Assembly: GCA_905221605.1 (NCBI GenBank)
Contig: CAJNDS010000491.1
Coordinates: 682,001 to 746,000, forward strand
Source of the DNA: Symbiodinium natans
Lineage: Eukaryota; Sar; Dinophyceae; Suessiales; Symbiodiniaceae
Direction of reading: 5' to 3'
Length of the DNA: 64,000 bases
The notes beneath the pieces were generated by a model. It searched no databases. It was given only the letters and a program-made list of their open reading frames with translations, and was not told the DNA's origin. Numbering within the stretch: the first letter of the stretch is position 1; every line of letters starts with the position of its first letter. Both the position numbers and the translations under genes were made by a program. Below are positions 30,299 through 39,479 of the stretch, one piece after another.

Positions 30299-30886
30299 AT
30301 GGCTTCGTCACAGTCGCACGATGCGGATGTGATCGCTGGCTTCATCAATCTGGGTGACGTGTCAGGCTTGAAGAGATTCGCAGGCCGCGACTTTGACTGG
30401 AACGCATGCCTGACATTCGGCGGAGCTCGCATGCTGCCGCTTGCAGCTGCAATTAGCGCAAACATCGCCGACCCCTCCTATTCTGGCAACGCCATCCAAG
30501 TAATTCAATGGATGATAGAGGCCGGAGCAAGCCCAAGACACAGGGCACCACACACGGTAAAGGACTCGTGGTCAATGTGGAAAGAGGATGATACTGAAAA
30601 GACGAAAATGTCAGTAAACTTGGCCGGACACTCTGCAATTTCATACGCCTTCAAGTGGCTAGATGAGATGCGCAAGCGGAAGGGTGGAGCAGACTGGTCT
30701 TCATCCATCAAGTTTCTTGAAGTTGTGGTGCGTACCTTGGCAAGTGAGCCATCTACGACTCCAAAAGTTGGAGTGCATCACAGCGTCTGTGAGCTCTGGG
30801 AGTCCATCCGCGAGTTGACTTCCACGCACAACGTGATCCTTGAGACCTCCGACGGCGAAGTCTCAGCCCACGACCATGTCCTCATG
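30299..30886 (+). CDS. BTB/POZ-domain protein with ankyrin-like N-terminus, exon 1
   Basis: Start ATG at 30299, the first in-frame Met after a good acceptor. This exon encodes residues 1-196. Residues about 45-85 (LPLAAAISANIADP, VIQWMIEAGASP) look like an ankyrin helix pair. Residues 175-196 start the BTB fold (NVILETSDGEVSAHDHVLM). Exons 1-4 total 897 nt, giving 298 residues and a stop. Proteins with this BTB motif are abundant in dinoflagellates and may act as substrate adaptors for cullin-3 ligases; that role is inferred. Codon use is GC-balanced and unlike the flanking repeats. Confidence 0.85.
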
Positions 30887-31008
30887 GCGGCTTGGTAGCC
30901 CTCTGGTAACCCTTCACCCCCTTTTTTTTGTCTCAAGGTTCCCTTATCAAGTATACCAACCAAAAAAACGGTGGGGGTATGCCAAGATGGTTATAATGGG
31001 CTACCAAG
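30887..31008 (+). other. BTB gene intron 1 (GC-AG), formed by a transposon-like element
   Basis: Best junction is ATG|GCGGCT...CCAAG|GTGGCC, giving LMVASPVLKAML in frame. It is a GC-AG intron of 122 nt, with G after the acceptor. Without removal the frame ends at TAG (30896). No GT donor gives an in-frame join to the downstream BTB coding run. Confidence 0.75.
30892..31007. mobile_element. Introner-like hairpin element, TTGGTAGCCC family copy 1
   Basis: The 116-bp element starts TTGGTAGCCC and ends GGGCTACCAA (perfect 10-bp inverted ends). It is flanked by GGCGGC (30886-30891) and GGTGGC (31008-31013), a near-perfect 6-bp direct repeat. Removing element plus one repeat restores ATGGCGGCCTCGCCT (MAASP), the expected BTB motif. 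Confidence 0.8.
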
Positions 31009-31144
31009 GTGGCCTCGCCTGTTCTGAAGGCCATGTTGGGGTCCTCCATGCAAGAGGGCGCCAGCCGGCGAATCCCCATCCGAGACTCGCCGAGCGCCAG
31101 CGTGTCCCTGTTCCTGGACATTCTCTACGCTGGCTCGACGTACA
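31009..31144 (+). CDS. BTB/POZ gene exon 2
   Basis: Reads VASPVLKAMLGSSMQEGASR followed by RIPIRDSPSASVSLFLDILY and AGSTY. This is the BTB core: helix A2 (SPVLKAML), the M.EG segment, strand RIPIRD and helix FLDILYAG. It ends ACGTACA|GCCACT with one base over. Confidence 0.85.
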
Positions 31145-31252
31145 GCCACTTACTTCTCCAAAAAGTTGAACGTTGAAACCTTCTGGGTTTCCTTATTGAA
31201 TAGGAACATTGAAGTTTAAGCTTTATACTTCCCGGGTTACTGGAGAAGTAAG
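31145..31252. mobile_element. BTB gene intron 2 (GC-AG), hairpin element CTTACTTCTCCA
   Basis: A 12-bp perfect inverted repeat, CTTACTTCTCCA (31149-31160) and TGGAGAAGTAAG (31241-31252), spans almost the whole 108-bp intron. The junction TACA|GCCACT...GTAAG|GTGATC gives STYSDPDYK in frame. Target duplications are not clear (GCCA against GTGA). Confidence 0.78.
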
Positions 31253-31308
31253 GTGATCCAGACTACAAGACCATGCTGGTTGCGCTGGACCTGGCTCACC
31301 GCTGGCAG
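31253..31308 (+). CDS. BTB/POZ gene exon 3
   Basis: Reads DPDYKTMLVALDLAHRWQ, the BTB helix pair 'LV.LLDLAHRW' that follows the LYAG turn. Ends CAG|GTGGGT, a standard GT donor, at a codon boundary. Confidence 0.83.
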
Positions 31309-31513
31309 GTGGGTTTTTTGCATCAGGCTTGTTTTCTTGAAGAGGGGCCCCGCTTCGTAAAGTCAAGCACAGCATAACTTTACTATGTCATACTGCATAC
31401 TACACCAAGTTGTAATATGCTATGGCATACTGTCAGAATTATGAGCCAATGAGCCATGTGTAGGGAGATTCGGGCCCCGATTCTAGTCGCCTTGTTCTGG
31501 TGGAGAAAGCCAG
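31309..31513 (+). other. BTB gene intron 3 (GT-AG)
   Basis: 205 nt with a canonical GTGGGT donor and AGCCAG acceptor. Contains an AT-rich stretch with repeated CATACTG/CAGTATG-like words (31366-31440), possibly an old hairpin element. Confidence 0.7.
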
Positions 31514-31630
31514 GTCCCTGGCGTGGTGGAAATGCTCTCGGCTCCTCTCAGGGAGATGATTACCGATGAGAGCTTCGTGGCTATCGCCGAAGCTTCGCTG
31601 CTCAAAGGCTGCCTGGCTCGAGAGCTATAG
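31514..31630 (+). CDS. BTB/POZ gene exon 4 with stop
   Basis: Reads VPGVVEMLSAPLREMITDES followed by FVAIAEASLLKGCLAREL and TAG (31628-31630). The helix pattern 'MITDESFVAIAEAS.LKG' continues the post-BTB region. The protein ends soon after; relatives may run further, so a C-terminal loss is possible. Confidence 0.82.
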   Translation, partial: VPGVVEMLSAPLREMITDESFVAIAEASLLKGCLAREL

Positions 31631-31800
31631 GAGAACTTGGAGTAGAGCAAACCTACACCAGGATTGTACTAACTGTGTGATTCACATACCACACTGACCC
31701 GAGTTTTTCCTTCTGATGTCTTCATGAGAAGGACCTTGGACCGAGAAGACCACCATTACCAGGTGGTTCTTGTGGCTTGTTGGGCTTGTCAGGACTTGGC

Positions 31801-31892
31801 ATTTTCCAAATAGGGGTACCCCTTTTATGCCCTAAATAGAAAGGAATGCCCTTATAGGGACCCCCAAAGGGGTACCCCTAATTTCGGAAACC
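31801..31892. mobile_element. Hairpin element, TTTCCAAATAGGGGTACCCC family copy 1
   Basis: TTTCCAAATAGGGGTACCCC is mirrored by GGGGTACCCCTAATTTCGGAAA about 50 bp on. A related 91-bp copy lies at 59149-59239 and a partial at 59043-59115. It lies just 3' of the BTB gene. Confidence 0.75.
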
Positions 31893-32832
31893 CCCAACTC
31901 ATGAATACCGTCATGCATCAGTCACGGAGGCGGGAAGAGTTTGTAAGTGTGCGTGCGGGTAGTTCGCTTCTGTACATGTACACGACATGATAGCCCACGA
32001 CAGAATACACGTCGCATGCGATAAGAAAATTCAACTTCTGAGGTAGGTTTACTTGGCAGCACCTTTGACGTAGTATATGGGGTTAGGATTCTAGTCGGGT
32101 TTCTAGGGGCGAGTAAGTACGTGAGTCAGAAGAGGTTCCGAGCCAGGCAGGGTTTCGGGTACTCCCGGGTTTGGGGCCCTAAACCCTAAACCCTAAACCC
32201 TAGCCCTAAACCCTAAACCCCAAACCTTAAACCCTAAACCCCTTAAGCTGAGGCCTAGAGCCCTTGCAACGAGCCTGCGCTGCTTTCGGAGCCAAGAACG
32301 CCAAGATTCAGGCTTTGGGTTTAGGGTTTAGGGCATAATCGGGCATAACCTCGAAATTAGGGTTTAGGGTTTAGGGTTTAGGGTTTAGGGTGTATAAGGT
32401 TTCCGGGCGGCAGAAATTTGGGTTTAGGGTTTAGGGTTTAGGGTTTAGGGTTTAGGGTTTAGGGTTTAGGGTTTAGGGTTTAGGGTTTACGGTGTATAAG
32501 GTTCCCGGGCGGCAGGGCTTGCTAAACAATCTGCAACACCATCCTAAGCCCTAAACCCTAAACCCTCCTTGGCCTGGAACTGGCACGCGCCAAGAATCGC
32601 CGGACCTGTCCAGGCTTTGCTCAAAGCGCGAACACTTCCAACGGCCGTGTCGTGACTGGGCTGTTAGCTCAAAACTGTAAGGCTTAGGGTTTATAGGGTT
32701 TATAGGGGATATAGAGTTTATAGGGTTTATAGGGCTAGTAAGGGGTTCTAGGGTGTATAGTGTTTATAAGGGTCTATAGGGGTTATAGGGTTTTTAGGGT
32801 TTTGGGTTTAGGGTACCACTCAATTCTCCGAG
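31893..32832. other. Unique spacer then telomere-derived arrays
   Basis: 31893-32160 shows nothing recognised. From 32178 on, CCCTAAA (32178-32245) switches to TTTAGGG (32352-32488) and TTTATAGGG (32687-32800). Confidence 0.5.
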
Positions 32833-32917
32833 GAGGCTCTTGGGGTCGCGCGAGCCAGCCGAGACCGAGCAGAAGAAAGCCAAGAAGCGACGGACGTTTT
32901 GAATGAGCGCCAGTCGG
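32833..32917 (+). CDS. Candidate exon, helical
   Basis: Opens after TCCGAG. It reads EALGVARASRDRAEESQEAT followed by DVLNERQS, probably coiled coil. Ends near CGG|GTGGTT. Confidence 0.45.
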
Positions 32918-33171
32918 GTGGTTAGGGTTTGGGGTTTAGGGTTTGGGGTTCAGGGTTTAGGTTTAGGGTTCAGGGTTTAGGGTTTAGAGTTTAGGGCTGC
33001 GCCAAGTTTCTGAGGCGAGCATTTCAGAGCTTCGCACACGGCTGTGAGCCGCGCGGATGCTGAAGAAAAAGAGGACCCCCCCCCCTGCCCGAGTACCCTG
33101 TAGTTATTTTTTTGACATGCAAAATTCAGGTACACTTCGGCCCTCGCTTCGGGTCTAGGGTTAGATTTTGG

Positions 33172-33287
33172 GTTTGGGCTTTGGGCTTTGGGCTTTGGGC
33201 TTTGGGCTTTGGGCTTTGGGCTTTGGGCTTTGGGGTTTGGGGTTTGGGGTTTGGGGTTTGGGGTTTGGGGTTTGGGGTTTAGGGCGT
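33172..33287 (+). repeat. Variant arrays TTTGGGC (x8) then TTTGGGG (x7)
   Basis: Two homogenised variants of the telomere heptamer abut each other, changing from TTTGGGC to TTTGGGG at about 33232. The open frame over it (33168-33539) begins as a repeat artefact. Confidence 0.92.
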
Positions 33288-33299
33288 GTTTTGTGCCAG

Positions 33300-33365
33300 G
33301 TGATCAAGCCCTACCCATGGGGCACGCACCTCTTGGTCGCCAAGGATAGCAAGGCCCCGTCTTGT
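33300..33365 (+). CDS. Candidate exon
   Basis: Opens after GTGCCAG directly downstream of the TTTGGGG array. It reads VIKPYPWGTHLLVAKDSKAP followed by SC, with a GTGTGG/GTGGTG donor. Product not recognised. Confidence 0.5.
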
Positions 33366-33580
33366 GTGGTGGCTTGGGGTTTAGGGTCTAGAGGGTTTTT
33401 GGTGTTTTTGGGGTTTAGTGTTCAGGAATTTGGGGGTTTAGGGTTTAAGGTGTACGGTTTAGGGTTTATTGGGTTTGGGGCGGGGTGGGGGGTGTTGGCT
33501 GGTTTGGTGAGGGCAGTTTGGGGGCCGACACGGGACTAGCATGTCTTTGGATGAAAGGAATGGTCTTTTCATCTACTGAC

Positions 33581-33687
33581 TTGGTAGCCCAGTGGTACCC
33601 TTTACCCTTTTTTTGGTTCTGGGTTCCCTTATAAAGTAACTATCCCCAAAAAGGGTTGCCCTTATTGTGATATGGTTACTGGGCTAC
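33581..33687. mobile_element. Introner-like element, TTGGTAGCCC family copy 2
   Basis: TTGGTAGCCCAGTGGTACCC at the left, GGTTACTGGGCTA at the right, with a core (TTCCCTTATAAAGTA) aligning to BTB intron 1. About 107 bp. No exon is recognised on either side, so it is not known to be spliced here. Confidence 0.75.
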
Positions 33688-34386
33688 TGAGCTGGGGGTT
33701 TGAGATTCAGGGGTTCTTCTTAACTTTGCAGGCACTCTTTCGTCGCGGAATCCGTGCGACAAAAAGTAAGCACAACAAAGCTACCTACTTAGTCTCAGGT
33801 GCTATCTATGGGCCAACCACGATGTGATCATCTGTGGCGCCCTTTTGATTCTTCTCTTGGGTTAGATGTTTGTACAGTTCCCAGTAAGCAACAAAGGGTC
33901 AGTCTTTTCCTATGCTGCGCTGCTGCAGGGTGACCCCAAAACCTAAACGCCTACCCTGCAGAACCTTCAACCTTGCACCCCACCCCGCGCTCCTAAAACC
34001 TAAACCCTGAACCCCATTCGACTCTCCCAACCTCCAACCCTACAAACCTACAACCCACCACCATCGGTCGAGCCCTGAATGTTCGTGTTGGTGTTCGTGG
34101 GTGACAACCTATGCAGGTGTCACTCCCCCCTGCCCTCTCCCCACCCTCCCCCCCGCTCCCCACCCTCCCCCAATTGCTGGCTCGTGTGGAGACTTCCTGA
34201 ACCCTAAACCCTAAATCCGAGTCCCTAAACCCTAAACCCTAAACCCTAAACCCTAAACGTGTTGGGGAGGGGGGGTGGGGGGGGGGGGGGGCGGTTAGGC
34301 TTCTCCAACGGCACCCGAGGCCTACCAGACCGCCAAGGGGAGAGGCCAGCAGCTTGGAGCCCCTTGGCTGTTTTGAAGCCGCAGGT

Positions 34387-34748
34387 GGAGGGCTTAGGGG
34401 GTTTAGGGTTTAGGGTTTAGGGTTTAGGTTTTGTTTAGGGTTTAGGGTTAGGGTTTAGGGTTTAAGGGTTTAGGTTGGGTTTAGGGTTAGGGTTTAGGGT
34501 TTAGGGTTTTAGGGTTTAGGGTTTAGGGTTTCGGGTTTAGGGTTTATGGTTTAGGGTTTAGGGTTTAGGGTTTAGGGTTTAGGGTTTAGGGTTTAGGGTT
34601 CAGGGTTCAGGGTTCGGGTAGGGTTTAGGGTTTAGGGTTTAGGGTTTAGGGTTTAGGGTTTAGGGTTTAGGGTTTAGGGTTTAGGGTTTAGGGTCAGGGT
34701 TTAGGGTGTAGGGTGTAGGGTTCAGGGTTTAGGGTTTGGGGTTCAGGG
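34387..34748 (+). repeat. Longest telomere-type array, TTTAGGG about 50 copies with variants
   Basis: About 360 bases of TTTAGGG with scattered TTCAGGG, TTTAGGT and GTAGGG variants. Single orientation. Confidence 0.95.
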
Positions 34749-35003
34749 CTTCTAGGTATTTTGGGCTTCGGGCTTACTTGTAGCCCTTTGAACCCTAGAG
34801 ACGAGTCTTCAACCTTCTGAAACGTACATTCTTGGGACCCTTTCCGGGAGAGGATGGGGACCCACGAAGGGACCTCAATCTACAAGTGCGGTGCCATGCG
34901 TGCAGTGTGGCAGTCCCCCCTCCCTCCCTCCACAGCTGGGACCCTCCTGCAGACCTAAGAAAGACCTTACAAAGAACAAGCCCTGGAATGTCCAGCATAG
35001 CTT

Positions 35004-35099
35004 GGGATGTTCCCCCTTATACTAGTCCTTAGTAGGGATGATAGTATCCCCCTAGTATACTCCCTGCGAAGGACTGTTAGTTTGAAGGCAGAGCATCCC
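35004..35099. mobile_element. Hairpin element, GGGATGTTCC family copy 1
   Basis: GGGATGTTCCCCCTTATACTAG with TCCTTAGTAGGG at the left, and CGAAGGACTGTTAGTTTGAA with GCATCCC at the right. Copies at 47414 and 62093 share TATACTAG, CAGTCCTTA and GGACTGTTAG. Confidence 0.75.
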
Positions 35100-35155
35100 A
35101 AAGCATGGCCGCTCATCGGTTTTTGACGTGGCCGAGGATGCTTTGGGACTATGCC
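35097..35155. repeat. Inverted repeat CCCAAAGCATGGCC / GGCCGAGGATGCTTTGGG
   Basis: Two arms around CGCTCATCGGTTTTTGACGT. The left arm overlaps the end of the element at 35004, so it may be a nested or partial copy. Confidence 0.6.
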
Positions 35156-35307
35156 AAGGACTAGACCGGCCCTCGGTGCGTTTTGAGAGTATGGGCATTG
35201 CAATCCTAAACCCTGAACCCCCCCCAAACCCTAGGCCCCAAGCCCTAAACCCCAAACCCTAACCCTAAACCCTAAGCCCTAAACCCTAAACCCCAAACCC
35301 CAAACCC

Positions 35308-35412
35308 CAAACCTCAAACCTCAAACCTCAAACCTCAAACCTCAAACCTCAAACCTCAAACCTCAAACCTCAAACCTCAAACCTCAAACCTCAAACCTCA
35401 AACCTCAAACCT
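35308..35412 (+). repeat. Variant array AAACCTC x 15
   Basis: Perfect 7-bp repeats of AAACCTC, a homogenised CCCTAAA derivative, next to CCCAAAC and CCCTAAA units. Confidence 0.97.
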
Positions 35413-35668
35413 AAACCACCCCAAACCCTAGGCCCCTAGCACTCAACCCCAGACCCTTATTGGGTTGAAAGTCGGGGTTTCAGGTTTCTTGGGCCTGTGT
35501 CAGGGTTTTAGGAGTTCACCCTATAGGAGCGTCTACACTCACAGGGATCGGCGTAGGTGGATTAGTTTTTTGGGTTTAGGTTTTAGGGTTTCTGCGCCAT
35601 CAAGGTTCAGGGTTTATCGGGTTTTGGGTTTAGGGTTCAGGGTTTAGGGTTTAGGGTGAGCGCCGCAG

Positions 35669-35752
35669 GACCCTGCCAAGGGCTACCGATTAGAGTCCAA
35701 AGCGGCGCCCTCAGTTCCGAGCGAGCGTCGGTTTCCTGCCGCCCCGTGTCTG
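35669..35752 (+). CDS. Candidate exon
   Basis: Opens after GCCGCAG. It reads DPAKGYRLESKAAPSVPSER followed by RFPAAP. The 3' limit is uncertain and the product is not recognised. Confidence 0.4.
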
Positions 35753-36054
35753 GGGATGCACTGTTCACTGTTGGGTGCAGGTTACCAGGACGGGCGATTA
35801 TGTTAAACCCTATAACCCCTTAAAAAGCCCCTTTAAAGGGTTGGTTATGGGGATTAAAAGGCCGAGTAGCCCATCCTGGTAGGGGTGTGTTAGGGTTGCT
35901 AGTTACGGCTCGGGTTAGGATCAGGAGGACCCTTAAAAGGGAGCCCTTCAGAACCCTTTTTCTGGCTCTCTTAAACAGGGGCCTTATTGAGAGGTATAGC
36001 CCCAAGGGTCCCCCTAATCCCCTAGACCCTAAACCCTAATCCCTAAACCCTAAA

Positions 36055-36118
36055 GCGCTACTCAGAGCAGGTGGGCATGAATGCCAGATGGCACGGCCGG
36101 CTCCTGATCCGATCGAAA
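36055..36118 (+). CDS. Candidate exon
   Basis: Opens after CCCTAAAG. It reads RYSEQVGMNARWHGRLLIRS plus K. The segment 'N.R..GRLL' resembles a strand found in ferlins before a C2 domain, but one exon is too little to assign. An inner acceptor GAGCAG is also possible. Confidence 0.42.
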
Positions 36119-36499
36119 GTCTGCCACGTGGCTTGCACATACCACACTGCTAAGGCCTCAGCCCTGAATCGTTATAGCTTCCTAAACCCTAAACCCTAAA
36201 CCTATAAACCCTAAACCCTAAACCTCAAACCTCAAACCCTAACCAATCAAGTCAAGGAGTTGCCTGAGAGATTTAGGAGAAGCGTAGGAACTCTCAAAGC
36301 CCTAAGCCTTACATCCTAAACCGTAAACTTGTTCGGGCTCAGGGTTTAGGGTTTTACAAGGTTTAAGGTTAAGGGTTCAGCATCTCAAGTCCAAGCATTC
36401 ACTAGTCAAGCACTTCATCGAGCGTTGGAAAAATACCCACCCGCCCAAAGAATCCCATAACATTAAGAAAATATGTCACTTACATTTATAAATTCAGGC

Positions 36500-36908
36500 G
36501 ACAAGACAACAACCCTAAAGCCAACCCAGAAAAGAGCGGGCCTTGAACCGCTCTGAACCCCAAACCCAGCCCATATAGTGGGGCCTGAGCCCTAAAGCCC
36601 CGAAAAGAAGCCCAGGCTAGACCCTAGACCCTAAAGCCAGCCCTATGCCCTGAACCCTAAAGCCACAGACCAGACTAGGCCCTGAACCAAAAAGCCAGCC
36701 CAGAGTGGGGCTTGAACCCTAAGCCAGCCCAGATGAACCCTAAAGTCAGCCCAGAGTAGGGCCTGAACCCTAAAGCCAGCCCAGAGTAGGCCCTGAACCC
36801 TAAAGCCAGCCCAGACCAACTTAGACGAGACTAGGCCCTGAACCCTAAAGAGCCAGCCCAGAGTGGGGCCTGAACCCTAAAGCCAGCCCAGAGTAGGCCC
36901 TGAACCCT
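36500..36908 (+). repeat. Degenerate roughly 30-bp repeat, GAACCCTAAAGCCAGCCCAGAGTAGG
   Basis: About ten uneven copies mixing CCTGAACCCTAAAG with CCAGCCCAGAGTRGG. It leads straight into the 21-bp array. Confidence 0.85.
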
Positions 36909-36913
36909 AAAAC

Positions 36914-37180
36914 CACCTTGCCCAGTGACACGGCGACCTTGCCCAGTAGAACGGCGACCTTGCCCAGTAAAACGGCGACCTTGCCCAGTAAAACAGCGAC
37001 CTTGCCCAGTAAAACGGCGACCTTGCCCAGTGAAACGGCGACCTTGCCCAGTAAAACGGCGACCTTGCCCAGTAAAACGGCGACCTTGCCCAGTGAAACG
37101 GCGACCTTGCCCAGTAAAACGGCGACCTTGGCCAGTAAAACAGCGACCTTGCCCAGTAAATCGGCGACCTTGCCCAGTAA
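36914..37180 (+). repeat. 21-bp minisatellite ACCTTGCCCAGTAAAACGGCG, about 12.5 copies
   Basis: Exact period 21, so three + frames and at least one - frame stay open with 7-residue repeats (LPSKTAT, RRPCPVK, ARSPFYW). No splice signals or start context favour any of them. Confidence 0.95.
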
Positions 37181-37399
37181 GTCCCCAACATTTAAACTAT
37201 ATATATATAAGGGAGGTTTAGGGTTGAGGGTTGAGGGTTTAGGTTTAGGGTTTAGGGTTTAGGGTTTAGGGCAACCTCAGGGTTTCTTGAGGGTCCTGAA
37301 GGGCGGGGGGTCATTGGGGGGGTACCTAGAGGGAACCCTGGGAAGCTTTGGCTGGGGAGTATTCGGGAACCTTGGGTTACATACCCCCCCCCCCCCCAC

Positions 37400-37659
37400 T
37401 ACTTGGAGGTTCATGGTTTAGGGTTTAGGGTTTAGGGTTTAGGGTTTAGGGTGAACCAAGTAAAGCTGTACGTATAACTGTGCCTAGAACCAAGTAAAAC
37501 TTTACTTATAACTGTACTTTTAACCATGTTGGGGCACTTGAGGGGGCTTAGAACCCACTTCTAAGAACAGTTATGATTGGTCAATAAGTACCACCCTAAA
37601 GCCCAAAGCCCAAACCCTAAACCCTAAACCCCAAACCCTAAACCATGAACCTCCAAGTA
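37400..37659. mobile_element. Hairpin element, TACTTGGAGGTTCATGG family copy with telomere repeats inside both ends
   Basis: The left TIR TACTTGGAGGTTCATGG is followed at once by TTTAGGG x5. The right TIR CCATGAACCTCCAAGTA is preceded at once by CCCTAAA-type repeats (37612-37642). The core (GTATAACTGT, GGGGCACTTGAG, GAACCCACTTCTAAG) matches 41823. Confidence 0.85.
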
Positions 37660-38447
37660 GTCTCTAAACGCCTGAACATCGACTGAGAGGGGCCTTAGGC
37701 TCCCATGTCCTCTTCAATCCTTCATACTAAGGTCAGGGTTTTGGGGTTTTAGGGTCTTTAGGGTTTCAGGGTTTTGTGTAGGGTTTATGGTTTAGGGTTT
37801 AGGGTTTGGGGTTTGGGGTTTAGGGGTTTAGGGGTTTAGGGGTTTAGGGGTTAGGGGTTTTGGGGTTTACATGCTTTGCCCCACCTGCGCGCTTCCCCCT
37901 ATCCAAGAACTCCGCATCCAGAACCCTGCGTCTGGAAGTTGTGAGTGGAAGGCCCTAACCCTAAACCCGAAACTTCTCAACCCTAAACCCTAAACCCTAA
38001 ACTCTAAACCCTAAACCCTAAACCCTAAACCCCAAACCCTAAACCCTCCATAAACCCTACATTTCGGGGGGTTTCAGGGTCCGGTGGGGACCCTGATTCC
38101 GCTTCTAGGAGGCTCGTGGGGTTCTCATAGATTCCCCCTTGAGGTTGTCAAGGTTCGAGGGTTTTTCCGCCTAGACTACCAATAAGGGTCGTGGCTTGGG
38201 GCTTTTGGGGGCTGTTGAGGCTTTTTTCGACTGCAAGCTCAAAAACCAAATGCAAGAGCTTCAAGACGTTCGTTACTGCTCCCTTGCTTCACTGCGCAGT
38301 GATTTGTTAGAACCCTAAAGCCCTCTATGCTTCACCAGGTTTTGCATCGAGCTGATGCATCGGATGAGCTGGGGTGGTGCGCATGGCGTTTCAGACAGAG
38401 ACGGAAGGCTTAACTCTGGCCGACGGATGTAAGACAGGGCTTTGTAG
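37660..38447. other. Telomere-derived and unique spacer
   Basis: TTTAGGG/TTTAGGGG variants (37770-37870) and CCCTAAA (37980-38045). 38060-38440 is unique with no convincing coding run. Confidence 0.45.
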
Positions 38448-38560
38448 CTGGGTTTTGGAGTACTACACTTTAATACTTTTTTTGGTTCTGGGTTCCTATA
38501 ATTAGCTACTTAAACCTAAAAAGTATATACTTTTTTTCCAGGGTCTACTCCAAAGCTAAG
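38448..38560. mobile_element. 113-bp hairpin element, TTTGGAGTACTACAC family copy 1
   Basis: Inner ends TTTGGAGTA and TACTCCAAA are inverted. GTAG flanks both sides (38444-38447, 38561-38564). Nearly identical to 52360-52472, including CTTTAATACTTTTTTTGGTT. Confidence 0.85.
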
Positions 38561-38756
38561 GTAGGGCTTAATTGGGAAGGGCCGGCTCAGAATTGGGCGT
38601 TCGGGTGTAGGGTTTAGGGGTTGGCGGGCTATAGGTTTAGGAGGTGTTTTTTTGTTGCCGCTTGGTTTTGTGTGGTATGAAACCCCAGTCCCGGATGACT
38701 CTCAATCTTGTTTCTTAGGGTGGTGTCCCTCCTTTAAGTAAAAGGGGACCCCTGTT

Positions 38757-38861
38757 TTTACTTATTGCTGTACTTATAGCCATATTGGGGCACTTAAGGG
38801 CTTATCAGTGGGTTATAAGTACAGTTATAATTGGTTAATATGTACGATGAACCTCCAAGTA
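38757..38861. mobile_element. Hairpin element, TACTTGGAGGTTCATGG family, 5'-degenerate copy
   Basis: The core TACTTATAGCCATATTGGGG with CACTTAAGGG and the right TIR ATGAACCTCCAAGTA are intact; the left TIR is lost. A more decayed relative occupies about 39849-39921. Confidence 0.7.
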
Positions 38862-39063
38862 TACATCCCAAGGGCCCATACGTCAGAACCCTTTAACGCA
38901 GGTACGGGACCACATTAAGGTAACTTCCCTGACTCAACCCTAAACCCTAAACCCTTAGATTGTTGGGGAGGGTACGGCAAAGAAGTGCTAGTTCAGCTAA
39001 ACTATGAAGTCTCTCTGTGTGCATCTTGTTTGGTCCGTACCCTACCCCCTACCCCCTAAACTT

Positions 39064-39119
39064 CAGGGTTCAGGGTTCAGGGTTCAGGGTTCAGGGTTCA
39101 GAGTTCAGGGTTCAGGGTT
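39064..39119 (+). repeat. Variant array TTCAGGG x 8
   Basis: Homogenised TTCAGGG heptamers. The same variant forms arrays at 39977-40027 and 56414-56458. Confidence 0.92.
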
Positions 39120-39479
39120 GAGGGTTTAGGGTTTAGGGTTTCGGGTTTAGGGTTTAGGGCTTCAACCTAAATCCTAGACCCATCGCACTTAGCTGTGCAA
39201 GCCCGCGCGTGGAGTGGCACGGTCGGGAGCATCTTTCGGGGTTCAACCGAGTACGAGCCTGTCGCAGGTAGAGCGTCAGGCAATGCACGGGGCAGTCCTG
39301 CAGCTTTCCGGGCTTATTGACCCCCTAAACCCTAAACCTTAAACCCTAAACCCTAAACCCTAAACCCCAAACCCCAAACCCCAAACCCCAAAGAAGAGAA
39401 ACCATCGTCGTGGCTGGGCCGCCCCCGAGCCAACCTTCCGACAAGAGACCCACGCTGGCGGCGCCCCCAAAACAACGTC

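Noticed and set aside
33168..33539. GFGLWALGFGLW repeat protein
   Set aside because: Translation of TTTGGGC/TTTGGGG heptamers. Only the part at 33300-33365 looks like a possible exon.
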